A DNA stretch of 64,000 nucleotides from Hysterium pulicare CBS 123377 (Eukaryota > Ascomycota > Dothideomycetes > Hysteriales > Hysteriaceae), in NCBI GenBank assembly GCA_000467715.1, contig AJFK01000302.1, positions 62,001 through 126,000 of the forward strand. Reading direction: 5' to 3'. Each line of letters starts with the position of its first letter. Position 1 is the stretch's first letter. Below, one piece after another: positions 1-11,200 of this stretch. Under the pieces are notes generated by a model. It saw nothing but the letters and a program-made list of their open reading frames with translations. It searched no databases and was not told the origin of the DNA. The position numbers were made by a program, and so were the translations under genes.

Positions 1-956
1 GCGATACTAGGTGAATGATGGGGATCAGAGAGGGTTGATATCATGCTAAAAAGTCGGAAGGGATGAACGGGGAGGTCCCCTGGAGAGTGGGCTTTTTGGA
101 TCTACCACCTAGGTAGGCGGAAGTGGTTATGACGACTCGATTATTCATCACATTGAAGCATCCTTGGTCTTTGGGATCCAGAATTATGGCTACTGCAGTT
201 AAAATCTGTTCAAATTCAACCTCATGGTCAACCCTACAAGAATCCCATCCTCGTTCAGTATCCTGTGTTGATCAAAGCTGCCCAAGTTTTCTACGAGGAC
301 CGAATATTCTTTCCGTTGTCCTCTTGAAGCTTACAGCCTTTGAAGCCATTTTCAATTTTTTTCCATTAAGGAACACCCATGGTAATCGTCGGTCCGATGC
401 CGTTGAACTCTGGTCGGGACTTGGGGGTATAAGCTTGTGCGGAGAAGCTCCCGCTTTCCGGCGTCGAGCCAGGATGACTTTTCCCTTTTATAAAGCGCCT
501 CGGCAGCACTTAGAGATCATCTCCAACCCATCTATTCTTCAAGCTGACTAGAACTTACGAGAAGTTAAGGAGTAGGAGCCAGCTTCAAGTAAACCCAGGC
601 TTCCCCGGCTTCGGGGTTACGGAGTAATGGACCGGCATCCAGGCACCGACCGACAAGGCGATAATGTCGTGGCTCAGATGTTCGGATAGCCGCCTCGCAT
701 TTCACAAGGTTTCTTCCTGACTTGAGGTTCTGAAAAGGACGTTGGGCGGTAATACTGAGCAAGAACCCCCCCAGCCAGAGCTGCCACGCTCCGTAGAGCA
801 AAGATGTTGAGAAGGGTAACTCCTGAGTACTCAATGACACCACCATGCGACGTACGTACTTCTATTGAGCCTCAATTCATAGCATCGATGTATTCCGACA
901 TTCGATTGTATTTTTGGCCGCCTATTAATATCTTGCTAGCCCTAGAGGCCTAACCC
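1..956. other. no supported gene (left flank)
   Basis: I see no recognisable coding sequence. Open frames of 142 codons (123-551, +) and 93 codons (565-846, -) have no familiar motif, no supporting intron signals and no continuation. The right part is the downstream flank of the amidase pseudogene. Confidence 0.5.
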
Positions 957-3194
957 CTAGAGAGTAGGAACAGGTCTTTCCGGAAAATTCTCCTCCCAAG
1001 CCAACACAAATTGCAGTACAGTCGCTTCATCATGTTCCTTGACAATAATGCAGATTCCAAATGGACGGGCATTATATTTCAATGTACCAAGAGGCACCAC
1101 GCCGACTGGATAACCGGCGGCGGCAGCATGAACACAGAAAGCTGAGTCGGCTGGGGCGGCTAGAACATCTACCCCGTTCGAATCGAAAGCATCGTTGAAA
1201 ATCTTCTTACCTGGTCCTCTAAGTCCATCTCTCAGCTCAACGATTTCCTCTTCGGACTCGGAATTCTGGGAGAGTTTGACGAGATCGTCTTGGTTCGAGT
1301 ATGCTGCGAAACTCCAGTGTCATCTACTGCGATAAGTATTGCACGATGTGGAAATTTGACTTACGTTGTGAAAGCGCAATCTCCTCGTGCTCTTCGTTGA
1401 AGGCGATGATGTCCTCAAGGGATCGCATTTTGGATTCTTCGAGCGCTGAGAGGAACCTTGGGATGCCGTAGTTCTTGAATTCCCAAACTAAAGCCACCTA
1501 CCATTAGACACTGGAGGAGCTTGGAACAAGTACGAGTCATTGAAGAGGAGAACTAGAGTGCATACGCCCTCTTCCGCCACCATCACGAGTGGATGGAAGA
1601 GAAGCGTAAGCACAAGTGCGCCGGCTGTACCGCAGTAGGATGGGTAGACGACCGTGAACTGGCTTTTGGGAGCGGGACAGAGCTCGTTTGGGGTTGGGAG
1701 CATGAAGCTTCAGCCATATTACAGATGATGAGGGTGTCAGGAAGAACCCGTTCCTCTACGTAAAGAAGCAAACAGGACCTACAGGAAATCGGCATGATGG
1801 CATGCTCGCCATTGACTTTCAGCTCACAGGTCTCGGGGACAACCGGATGTTGAATCGTGGCGCCAATTCCTTGGAGTTTGACAATGGCAGCTTCGTAATC
1901 CTCTCTCTATGATCACTTCAGTACAGTAATCTCCTAATATTAATGAACCACAGCCACTCACCATTTGCTCCTTCGTTCCCTCATTAGAACTCAACGCAAA
2001 ATCAAAGCAACATCGTTACATCATTGAATGAAATCAACAACTATAAATGAGAGCTTTAAATATAATCGCCGCTTGCGCGTGGTTGAGCTTAATCAAACTC
2101 TTCTTCCCTCATGCTGCCGACACATCTCCTCACTCAAGCCCCAATTATCGAAGTCGACAATCCGGGCCGAGAGACCTGACCAACTCTCCTGGACCTCAAG
2201 CTTTAGAGGACGCCTTAACGTAATTTCCAATAGAGGGGCCAGGTCACGGGGAGACTTTGCCGTTGGCCAGCGTTATCGAAGAAATCACTCAACGCGAAGA
2301 TCCCTTCCATGTCGACGTCTGCCACCGTAGGCTTGATGGCATATAAAGCCGCTCTAGTAACAGGAGTTGCTATTGATCCGATAGTTTCGGTTCTGATGGC
2401 TAAAAGGGCGAAGCTAGCTGCTACAGCGACGGCGGAGTCTGTTGACGAGCCGCCGGGAGCCAGTTCGGGCAGTTAGCTGGGGACACCTGGAAGTTGAGAA
2501 AGGTGAAGTGAGGTCCGGGGGAGCTTACCGGATGACCTAAGATCGTCTCGTCCTTTTCAATCCTGGGGACGTAGGGAGATAGTGTTTGGCCTCCATAGGC
2601 TGACCAACTCGGCATCATCATGGTCATTCTGTGCTCGTTAAATAAGTCCAATATGACATGATATTCGGGATGACTGAACTTGAGGCCAAAGAATTCCTAG
2701 AAATCAAAGTTAGCGTGACTCTGCATGTCTCAAAATTGGAGATGCAGTGCATACTGTTAAGTTTGCTTTGCCCAAGATAATCATGCCGGCTTCGACCAGC
2801 CTCTCAATCAAGACAGCGTTCTTCTTCGGTTTCGCGCCCACGAAAGCCCAGGAGCCGACTGTAGTATCCATCCCAAGCGATGGCGCAGTCATGATATTAA
2901 CCTAGTAATGTAAGGACTATACATCTCGTGAGCTCCGGAACGTATCACCTTAAGAACGATCGGAATGCCATGCATAGGACTGCGCAGCTTCCCGGCAGCC
3001 CGCTCCTCGTCGAGAGATGCCGCGGTATTTCTGAGAATGTTGCGTGGAGCAATCGAGACGAGAGAAAGTCCAGCGCTGTTATGCGCAGCGATCTGGGCAA
3101 GGTATCTGTCGATGATTTCAATGCTCGTGATTTCCCTCGTCTGCAATAACGTTTGGAGTTTCATCGCTTTCGTTCTGGGTGGATCAAAATGCAT
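957..3194 (-). pseudogene. amidase-signature (GatA-like) amidase pseudogene
   Basis: This is a relic of a fungal amidase-signature family enzyme, which would hydrolyse amides with a Ser-cisSer-Lys triad. The start at 3194 gives MHFDPPRTKAMKLQ, followed by the MHGIPIVLK motif with the catalytic-type Lys. Exons 2949-3194, 2755-2901 and 2529-2696 join in frame and carry TAPSLGMDTTVGSWAFVGA, KANLT and WSAYGGQT. The next exon (to about 2105) has the glycine/serine motif PGGSSTDSAVA. After an intron come REDYEAAIVKLQGIGATI and AIMPIS, and after a 295 bp intron (1488-1782) EFKNYGIPRFL and the terminal AGYPVGVVPLG block, stopping at 957-959. Three lesions are visible. No in-frame AG acceptor precedes PGGSS; a GAACTG stands where GAACAG would fit. 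A one-base loss near 2270 shifts the frame between FDNAG and AKSPRDLAPLL. A 128 bp insertion lies in the exon at 1985-2112. The family is certain and non-function is likely. Confidence 0.85.
1985..2112 (-). mobile_element. short dispersed element, copy 1, with 9 bp target-site duplication
   Basis: A 119 bp unit (1985-2103) plus a duplicated TTCCCTCAT (1976-1984 and 2104-2112) interrupts an amidase exon. Removing the 128 bp restores the continuous reading CRQHEG-TKEQM. In the orientation of the gene the unit begins GAAGAGTTTGATTAAGCTC and ends GCGTTGAGTTCTA. It matches the copy at 45383-45504 over its shared ~117 bp except one C/T. I see no terminal inverted repeat, no poly(A) tail and no tRNA-like boxes A and B, so the class (SINE-like, MITE-like or introner-like) is open. 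Confidence 0.85.
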
Positions 3195-3895
3195 GTTGGG
3201 CGTATCTTAGATGATGAAAACCGTTCCGAGGTATTAATCTAAGGATGTTGAGCTTCTATAGCGCTGCCATGCAGCGAAGTAGGTATTGGTAATATCGTGA
3301 ATTAGTAACCTACGAGCCTGGCTAGGCAACAGTTCGGGAAGTAGAGGAGATAATGCGATACGGTTCGTTTCCGCGTCCAGGAGTGAATAATCGACGTAGC
3401 TGCAATCAAGGCGTCTGATCCACTAACCTTGGAATATACTAGACGGGCTTGATCACGGTACTGAGTATGAAGCTGATCCAACGAAGTGATAACACAATAA
3501 AAATTCCCATTACTCATAACCATAAATACAGTCTAGGGTATATAAGAACAGATTCAACTGTTCTCTGAACATTCCCTCTATCCAGCCAACAAACACATAG
3601 ACAACAAAAGGGAGTGATAAAAGATGGGTATTTGTTAGTGAAGAAAATAGTAGAAAAACACCACAACATAAAGGCCTTTCCACTCCAGGAAGGAGACATA
3701 GATGGCCAAAAAAAAAAATGGAGTATTAGTACAAATAAAGAAGAATGAAATGTAAGAGATGGTGCTGGATAGAAGAAAACAGTTGAGGATACATTGAGAC
3801 AAGATTCAAGAAGAGGGCATAGATAATGCCACAAGATACTTGACCGCAATCGTGCAGTGATAGCGGATTAGTAGCCAGGATGTTGTATGTCCCCA
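3195..3895. other. intergenic, no supported gene
   Basis: The frames at 3302-3523 and 3514-3849 (-) look like chance reading of AT-rich sequence. There is an A-rich homopolymer near 3707-3718. I see nothing recognisable. Confidence 0.5.
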
Positions 3896-4832
3896 TTAAG
3901 GCTGCGGTGGGCCGAGGAGCTCGGCGATTGAAACTCGTTCAAGATTTTTCTCTGTAGCGGCTCGAGATACTATAGGGAAATGGGTCATTAGTCTCCCTGT
4001 GAACAACGAGGTAACAGGTCTACCCAAGGTAAAACTTACGTCGAGCGCTGGTGATACCTCCACCTTGCACAACGAAACCACCGCTACGGATCAGACTAGC
4101 GACAAGATCGTTGCTGAGAAGATCTTCGGTGTCTTTGTAGGAAAGTTCTCTGATGCTCCAACCATTAGTTTTCCATCCTGGAACATTGTCGTCCCCCTCA
4201 ATTTTGTCATGGATGCTTTGGTCTGTGGTTATACCAATTCGTCCATCCCATTCAACGATCCAGAAGTCACGTCCAAGTTTGCCGACGTCTTTCACAAGCT
4301 TTTTATAGAATGGCTCGTGCTTTTGATGTTCATAATCAATATGAAGGTCAATCTTGGCTTGCACTAGCCAGCTCCATTAGTTTGGTTTTTCAAGTCAAGC
4401 CCGCTAAATGAAGGGAAGCTTACGCCTCTTGCTAGTGAAGTCGCTTGAGACTGTGTCGCCTTCTACGATGACAATTTGGGTGTAAAATCTTTCTATGGCC
4501 TCCATATTCATGAGAGAATCAATATACTTTTCTCTATTTTGCTCCGTGGCGAGCAGCGACTTGTTGATCACTTCCGTGTACCAGCCCATTTGTTGAGCTT
4601 TATCGACGAGGTCTTGCTTGGTAGTTATACCCTCTCCAGGGGGGTTTTCCCTGGTGTGGACGACCTTCCCTTTATTTCTGGCCAGATTGCTCTGTGGCCA
4701 TTGAATAAGATAAATGGGTTGCTGATGTGATAATGTTGCCTCGAGAAGTGCGTGTCTCGCGGTTTTGCCTCCCTTGGCTTGGAGAATAGTTAGGGTCGAA
4801 GTATCCACCGTGTCGGGCAACGTGTTGGCCAT
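3896..4832 (-). CDS. orphan protein, three exons, function unknown
   Basis: Exons 4424-4832, 4040-4363 and 3896-3969 join in frame through canonical sites (GTAAGC...GCTAG and GTAAGT...TATAG) to give a 268-residue protein starting MANTLPDTVDTSTLT and ending AELLGPPQP. I do not recognise the family. It is hydrophilic, with no signal peptide or membrane segment. The middle exon has a charged, aromatic-rich block (FWIVEWDGRIGITTDQ near residues 170-185) and ends in RSGGFVVQGGGITSAR. The clean splice joins and absence of stops argue that it is a real, constrained gene even though both neighbours are decayed. A TATA-like element lies about 280 bp upstream. The function cannot be inferred from sequence or context. 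Confidence 0.65.
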
Positions 4833-5110
4833 TTCGACTTTTGAAGGCGTTGAATTCTGTAGACGCTGTCAAGTATAAGAGTTGTGTCCTCTGGAAGGCT
4901 ACCAAAGTGACCTTGTAGTTGGACCGAGTTTGACAAGAATACTGGGATATGACACGTTCAAGAAAGAGAAGCTTCTGGGAAGTGTGCTTGAAGTATGGTA
5001 GGATTCGGATAGAGGTTAATCAAGTTCCAGAAGATATTTTCTTGAGAGAATGAGGAAAGGTAGAGGATGGATGGTTGTGAAAGTAATGGAGGACCCCCCG
5101 AGCCGATATT

Positions 5111-5116
5111 TTTATA
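5111..5116 (-). promoter_or_regulatory. TATA-like element upstream of the 4832 start
   Basis: TATAAA read on the minus strand (GGTATAAAAATA in context), about 280 bp upstream of the orphan gene's ATG. It is the only clear TATA in that upstream region. Its use as a core promoter is inference. Confidence 0.35.
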
Positions 5117-5289
5117 CCCTAAGTCCATCTGGATGTAGACAGGACTTTGGGCAATGTCTGATGTAGTTATGGACTGCTTTTAGGGCTCATATGATTACTT
5201 GGTGTTAGTAAACTCTCACGGATAGGCATACTGGTGATCGGAGAGTGGTGATGGGTCATGCTTTTATGAACCGAAAGTGGTGACTGCTG

Positions 5290-5830
5290 TCAATATTTTC
5301 ACGAATAATGGCCTTGGAGGAGTCAATTACTGTAGTATAAGAGCCATTAGAAGTGCAAAGACGCTTTTAGAGGCCGTGAGAGGATAGGTTGTGTCATTGA
5401 GGTTGACTAGAGTTGTGACTGCTGATCCTGTACTCATTGGTGATGACGAGAAAGGGTTGTGACTACATTCTGTGGGAGTAATATAGAGTGGAAAGACAAT
5501 ATTGCGGCTTGAGTGCTGTCCTTGTCATCATACATGATGACTAGTATGAATGAGTGATGTTGATTTACTCATTGAAAGTAAAACAAGAAGAGTGAGTGGT
5601 CATTCTGTGGGAGTAATACTAATTGGAGGGACGCTTTGGTGGTCTGAGAGGGCCCTTTTGTGTCATAGACGGGTGGCCAGTACATGTGACTAATGATTTA
5701 CTACTCACAAAGAATGACGAGCAGGTGGTGTGTGTTGATTTCAATGAGTATTAGCGATGGAAAAACGCTCTTGCGGCCTTGGGAAGTCGCCAAACGCGTC
5801 AAAGACACGGACTAGGACTCTTTATCAATG
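5290..5830. repeat. degenerate ~135 bp tandem repeat, four copies
   Basis: The block GACGCTTTT-(g)aGGCC-TGAGAGG recurs at about 5360, 5495, 5630 and 5764, so the spacing is 135, 135 and 134 bp. Shared flanks include CATTCTGTGGGAGTAATA-TA-GTGG before it and TGTCAT-GACTAGTA-GTGAC-GATTTACTCA after it. The copies are clearly diverged from one another. No reading frame is conserved through them, so the unit is probably non-coding. Confidence 0.7.
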
Positions 5831-6170
5831 CAAATCTGTGAGTTGGTGAAAGATATAGGACTCGAATAGCTTCCAAGAAGGTATGAGTCGATCTGCACGG
5901 GTACCATTGAGATCTGCGATACAAGGATACGTCATGAATATGTGGGGAGGTCATTGATTGATACAGTTGACTATGTACTCCTTTGACAGATCGTTGGCTC
6001 CATAGTCATGACCAGATAGCAACATCATTGTATGTGTTTAAGGAATTGGGGGTATCTTTTTCAGATCTGACGCAATCGGCGGCCACGTGAAGGCCCGGAA
6101 TACTAAGGGTGAAGAAAACGAACATGTCCCGAAGGTACCCCATCTGTGAAAATCGACGTGGGACGATTAC

Positions 6171-6986
6171 CTAGTAAGTCATGAGAACGAAACTTGTATA
6201 GAGTACTTGGCTCCGGGATTTCGTGCGGAACTCTATGTACCTCTTCCAGATTGAGGGGAAGGGAACGTCGAGGTTTAGTCCGTCAAGATTACCACGTCTC
6301 GCAGTCTCGCAGTAGAATGCGTCGACTGCAGATGGCATACGAAGTCGAGATCGTTCACTCTGAGTGCTGCTGATACCGGCTAGTGGGTCGTCTGCCAGGC
6401 CGATAAGCATACTCGCGGTCTTGATGGATGCTTGAGATGACCAGTCAAGTGATTAATGGTAAATAGTTGTCGTCGACGCCGCTTTCAATGAGTAACTCGA
6501 GGTTCTTGGATAGATGGTTCGTAACGGAAGTGCACGACTAGCACTAGATGGAGCAGGCATCATTCTTCTGAGTTCGGGCGTGGTTCCGATCACGAGATAT
6601 AGACACTTAGCTGCACTATCAGGAAGGCGTAGAGACCGGGGGTTTGAGGCCTACTTTACCTTGTTGAAAGTAATGGGCCGTAGGATATCGAGCTGACCGA
6701 AGCATGGAATCCTTTCTTCAGGGTAGCCGGAGGTCGCTATGGAAAGCGCGTGGGGCATTCTCAAAAATATTCTCATGGCCGGTTCCCTGGCAAATGCGAC
6801 AACTTGAGGCTGTCCAGATAACCTCAACCGGGTTGAGCTGACGAAAGCATTACTACTGCTCTCCGAAGTTGGGCCAAGAAAAGGCCGCGTGAGAGTATTA
6901 CGTGAGATGACAGTTTTCTCCAGCACCTCCAAGGCCAAGTTGTGCACCGCTATTTGGGGAGCGGGGTCGTAGTAAGCAGCATGCAC
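6171..6986 (-). pseudogene. possible degenerate coding remnant, unassigned
   Basis: Two minus-strand stretches have protein-like composition: 6651-6986 (around HAAYYDPAPQIAVHNLALEV) and 6171-6410 (around MLIGLADDPLAGISSTQSER). They are separated by stops and by a frame near 6470 reading NLELLIESGVDD. The DDPLAGIS string resembles the C-terminal DADPLADIS of metal-dependent amidohydrolases, but the rest does not align convincingly in my reading. I report only a likely gene remnant of unknown family. Confidence 0.25.
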
Positions 6987-8295
6987 GAATATCTCAGCTT
7001 GACGGCGTTGGCTGCATGACAGGATTCCTGATTGGCTGTGGCGCAGGTCATCTCACCAGCCTTGCTGGAAGCTATCTTTGACCCAAAGAAGACGCTTGAT
7101 AGGCGTTCTCATGAGCTTCAGCTGTGGCGTCTTAAATCAAACTCGACTTTTGCTTTTGCTCATCTACGCCTACTGGCATTCCGTGCTCAAATGAGGGTCG
7201 GATAACGTGGACGGAGATGACGAACAAGCTCCCCATCATCCATTCCTCCTGTGCTTCAGATTAACGTCGCAATCACCAAGAGACTCATCAGTCAGCAGCT
7301 GGAATGCAGGTGGTGAGAATAGAGATAGAGTTCAGCTTTGACGATGGCCTGGACATGGGGTTGCATGAGGCCCACGTCTAGCTTCCGCCACATGATAACG
7401 AGACCACCAAACCTGGTCGGCCTTATGATTTTCCGTCCCTATCTTGGCGAGACCTCCGATCCGTCTGGAGTCTCACGCTTCCGTGCCTCTCCCTCCACGC
7501 CTCTTCCATGGGTGCGTACCGGTATTACAGCTCTTTACGCATCAAACCGTGTCTTGATGGTGGACGCTGTCTCATGGCGACCTGGTCCCGATCTATCGGA
7601 TCACAGCGCGAATAAAGGTGGGCGTGTCGATGTTTCCACACATCTCTCGTTCGCGCATGAAGCATACCCTCCCTACTCTCCCCGAAGATCAACGTGCGCT
7701 TCTCAAGCCGCGACACATCTGCCGCGCTATAGGGCAAGAAGCTCGCCGTAATGGAAGCGCGACGAATCGAAGGCAGCGCATTGGCCAACGCTTAAGCCTC
7801 AGCTTCAATCAGCTTTTTATTTATATTCCTGATGACTGATGTGAACAAGCTCAATAGCCCTACCGACTGAGCCCACTGATGCGCGCCCTCTCACTGGTCC
7901 CGCTACTAAACCTACTCGCTACAGCCCTGTGATCCTCTCAGAATCCGACATTTACGCCCCCTCCAAGCCCCCTCCTTGGCCGAGGAACTCATGTCAGCCC
8001 CACCCTATTTCCAGCTGAATCTCACGGGCTGCCGAAGCGGCGTTCGCGAGGGATTCGGTGACAGGGTTTCCATGGCATATCCAGCCATAGCTCAGAAAGT
8101 GTTCCGCTTTCATTCGCCGATATGAGTTGCTCTGTCTAGACTCTACCTCCACCTCAGCCCCGAGCTTCGACTTGGAGCTGTTCATGAAAACGGCTCCTCC
8201 CCCCGGAGAGATGGTACACTGACATTCTTCCACTAATTCCTAGAATCCGAATTCGAGTGATCGCCAGGCAGCTCTACGTAGAGCTTTACCTCCCC
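6987..8295. other. upstream region of the glucan synthase gene, no supported gene
   Basis: Short frames at 7338-7751 (+), 7525-7788 (-) and 7994-8233 (-) have no recognisable motif. The final several hundred bases must include the promoter and leader of the glucan synthase gene. I see no unambiguous TATA box. Confidence 0.45.
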
Positions 8296-11200
8296 ATGAC
8301 CATGAGGGCCTTGCTAAGATGTTTTGTCGCTTTCAACGCGCTCGTGATATCGGCCTTGAAATTCGACAAAGACTACGTCGGGTACAACCTTAACGAGAAC
8401 CAGACAGCGACCAATCCTTTGGACTATTGGGGTGAATGGAGCGGTCACGATTATACTTCATCACCGAAAAACTGGAGGTTTCCATTCTACACCCTGTTTT
8501 TGGACCGGTTTGTGAATGGCGATCCTGCTAACGATGATATCAATGGGACTTTGTATGAACATGATCCTCTGAGCAATCAACTCCGCCACGGCGGTGATCT
8601 GGCTGGGTTGATCGATAGTTTGGATTATATTCAGGGCATGGGGGTGAAGGTAAATATCCAAAGGCCCTTGTGATGTGATATTGTGAACTAACATCCTGTA
8701 GGCGGTGTATATCGCTGGTTCACCTTTCCTTAACATGCCATGGAAGGCAGACAGCTACTCGGTAATTTTCTTGACTTCCATCCCTGTGAGCAAGCACTTA
8801 CGTTCCACAGCCGGTGGATTTCAGCCTCCTCGATAAACACTTCGGAGACATCGCTGAATGGCGAAAAACCGTCGACGAGATCCACAAAAGGGGAATGTAT
8901 GTTATATTGGATAACACAATGTCGACGTAAGTACTATCACGAGCCCACGCATAAGGATGGTTACTAATACTTCGCAGTATGGGAGATTTGCTGGGCTTTG
9001 ATGGCTTCCTCAATGCAACCACACCATTCAGTCCCAAGGAGCACAAAGTCCTGTACAAAAGCGACCGAAGGTACTTCGATTTTACCATCGGCAACAATTA
9101 CAAAAGCACTTGCGAGTACCCGAGGTTTTGGAATGAATCTGGATACCGGGTGCTCAAGGATTCAAGTGCGAATTTCAGTCAACTCGTGGGATGCTTTGAC
9201 AGCGAATTTGACCAGGTCCGTGTCTTCCCCTATTCTACAGTAACCTTACCTAACTTTAGTTCTTGCGCAGTATGGCGATACAGAAGCTTTCGGTGTTTTC
9301 CCTGACTGGCAACGTCAACTCTCCAAGTTCGCTTCGGTTCAAGACCGCCTACGAGAATGGGTCCCATCGGTCCGCGAGAAGATACAACTGTTTTCTTGCA
9401 TAACAATTGCCCAGCTCGACATCGATGGTTTCCGATTCGATAAGGCTACTCAAGTGACAGTTGATGCGCAGGCTGAGTTCGGAGAATTCATTCGACAATG
9501 TGCCCGCAAATTCGGCAAGGACAACTTCTTCATGCCCGGGGAGATCACAGGAGGAAACACTTTTGGTTCAATCTATCTTGGTCGAGGCAGGCAACCTGAC
9601 CAGGTCCCTGAGAATCTTACAGCTGCCGTTAAACTAACGAATGAATCGAGCGATAAATACTTTCTTCGCGATCCTGGAAAAAATGCGCTCGACGCTGCAG
9701 CTTTCCACTACAGCGTATACCGCTCGCTTACAAGGTTCCTGGGACTGGATGGCAACCTCCAAGCGGGTTATGATGTACCGGTAAACTTCGTAGATGCCTG
9801 GAATACCATGCTCACGACTAACGATCTTGTCAACGCTGACACTGGGGAATTCGATCCAAGACATATGTACGGCGTAACGAATCAGGTAAGCAATCCTCTA
9901 TTATTCTGTATGAACGAGACGACCAAATGGACGACTCTGGGCCGGCAATTCACTGTCAAAATTTGTGCTAGGTATCGATACCTTTCTCTCGGATGATACT
10001 GATGTTTCCTAGGATGTCTTTCGATGGCCCGCAATTAAGGATGGCGCTGATCGCATGCTGCTTGGCTTATTTGTTACGACCCTGTATTTCCCGGGAATTC
10101 CGCTATTGCTATGGGGTGAGGAGCAAGCATTTTATGTTCTCGACAGTACCGCCGATAACTACCTCTTCGGCCGGCAAGCAATGTCCTCTGCTCTAGGTTG
10201 GCAGAACCATGGCTGCTACGGGTTAAACAGCTCCCAATATTACGATTTCCCTCTGGATGCCGCTCTTAACGGTTGTCATGATGACACGGTCAGCCTAGAC
10301 CACAGAGATCCGTCAAGTCCAGTCCGCAACATCATCAAGACGATGTATTATCGACGAACTCAGTACCCAATCCTCAACGATGGCTACTTCCTGCAGTCAC
10401 TCTCCAATCAGACCCACGATGTAAAACTTCCCGGCTCGAATGGCACAATAACCGAAATCGGTATGTGGAGCGTTCTCAGAAATCAGTTTCTTGATGTTCA
10501 GAACATGACTGGAGACCTCGCAAGTCAATCTGTCTGGCTCGTCTACCAGAACGAAGATCATGACATCAAATATCAGTTTGACTGCAAGTCGAACGAGACT
10601 GCGTTGATCTCCGGATTCGATACAGGCACCACGGTCAAGAATCTGCTGGCGCCCTACGACGAGTTTGAACTTAAAGACGGACCCAAGAAACTCGGAATAG
10701 ACGGCTCGGAAAAGCTCAACGGCTGCGTCGACGAGCTTGATATGAAGGCATGGGACTTCAGAGCTTACGTGCCCAAAAATAGATGGCTTCCCCCTCAACC
10801 ACTTCTCACAAAATTCCTCCCTGGTCATGATGCACGAATCCAATCAAACGGTGCCATTGGTGACAAACAGATGGTTGACATCGAGTTCCAATTTTCGGAG
10901 GAAATGGATTGCGACGGTATAACCAAGAATCTTGTTATCACTTCTACCACCGAGAGTAAAATCTCCGCAACTCTGGACACGAACTCTGTTTCATGCTCCA
11001 ATTTGTCCGGGGTTGCTGCCTCCGATTATGTTGGTGGTGTCAACTCTCAATGGCGCTGGAAGGGCAGGCTTTCGGACGTCACCCATGGCATCCACACAGT
11101 CTCAGTGCAAAATGCTACTACCGCTGACGGTGAAAGGTTCACCAACTCCAACGATCGACTCATGTTCCGCATTGGCGCCATAGAAAATCCGATTATATTT

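Noticed and set aside
1985-2112. Reading the dispersed element as a DNA-transposon MITE
   Set aside because: No terminal inverted repeats are visible and the two target duplications differ in length (9 and 13 bp), unlike a fixed-stagger transposase product.
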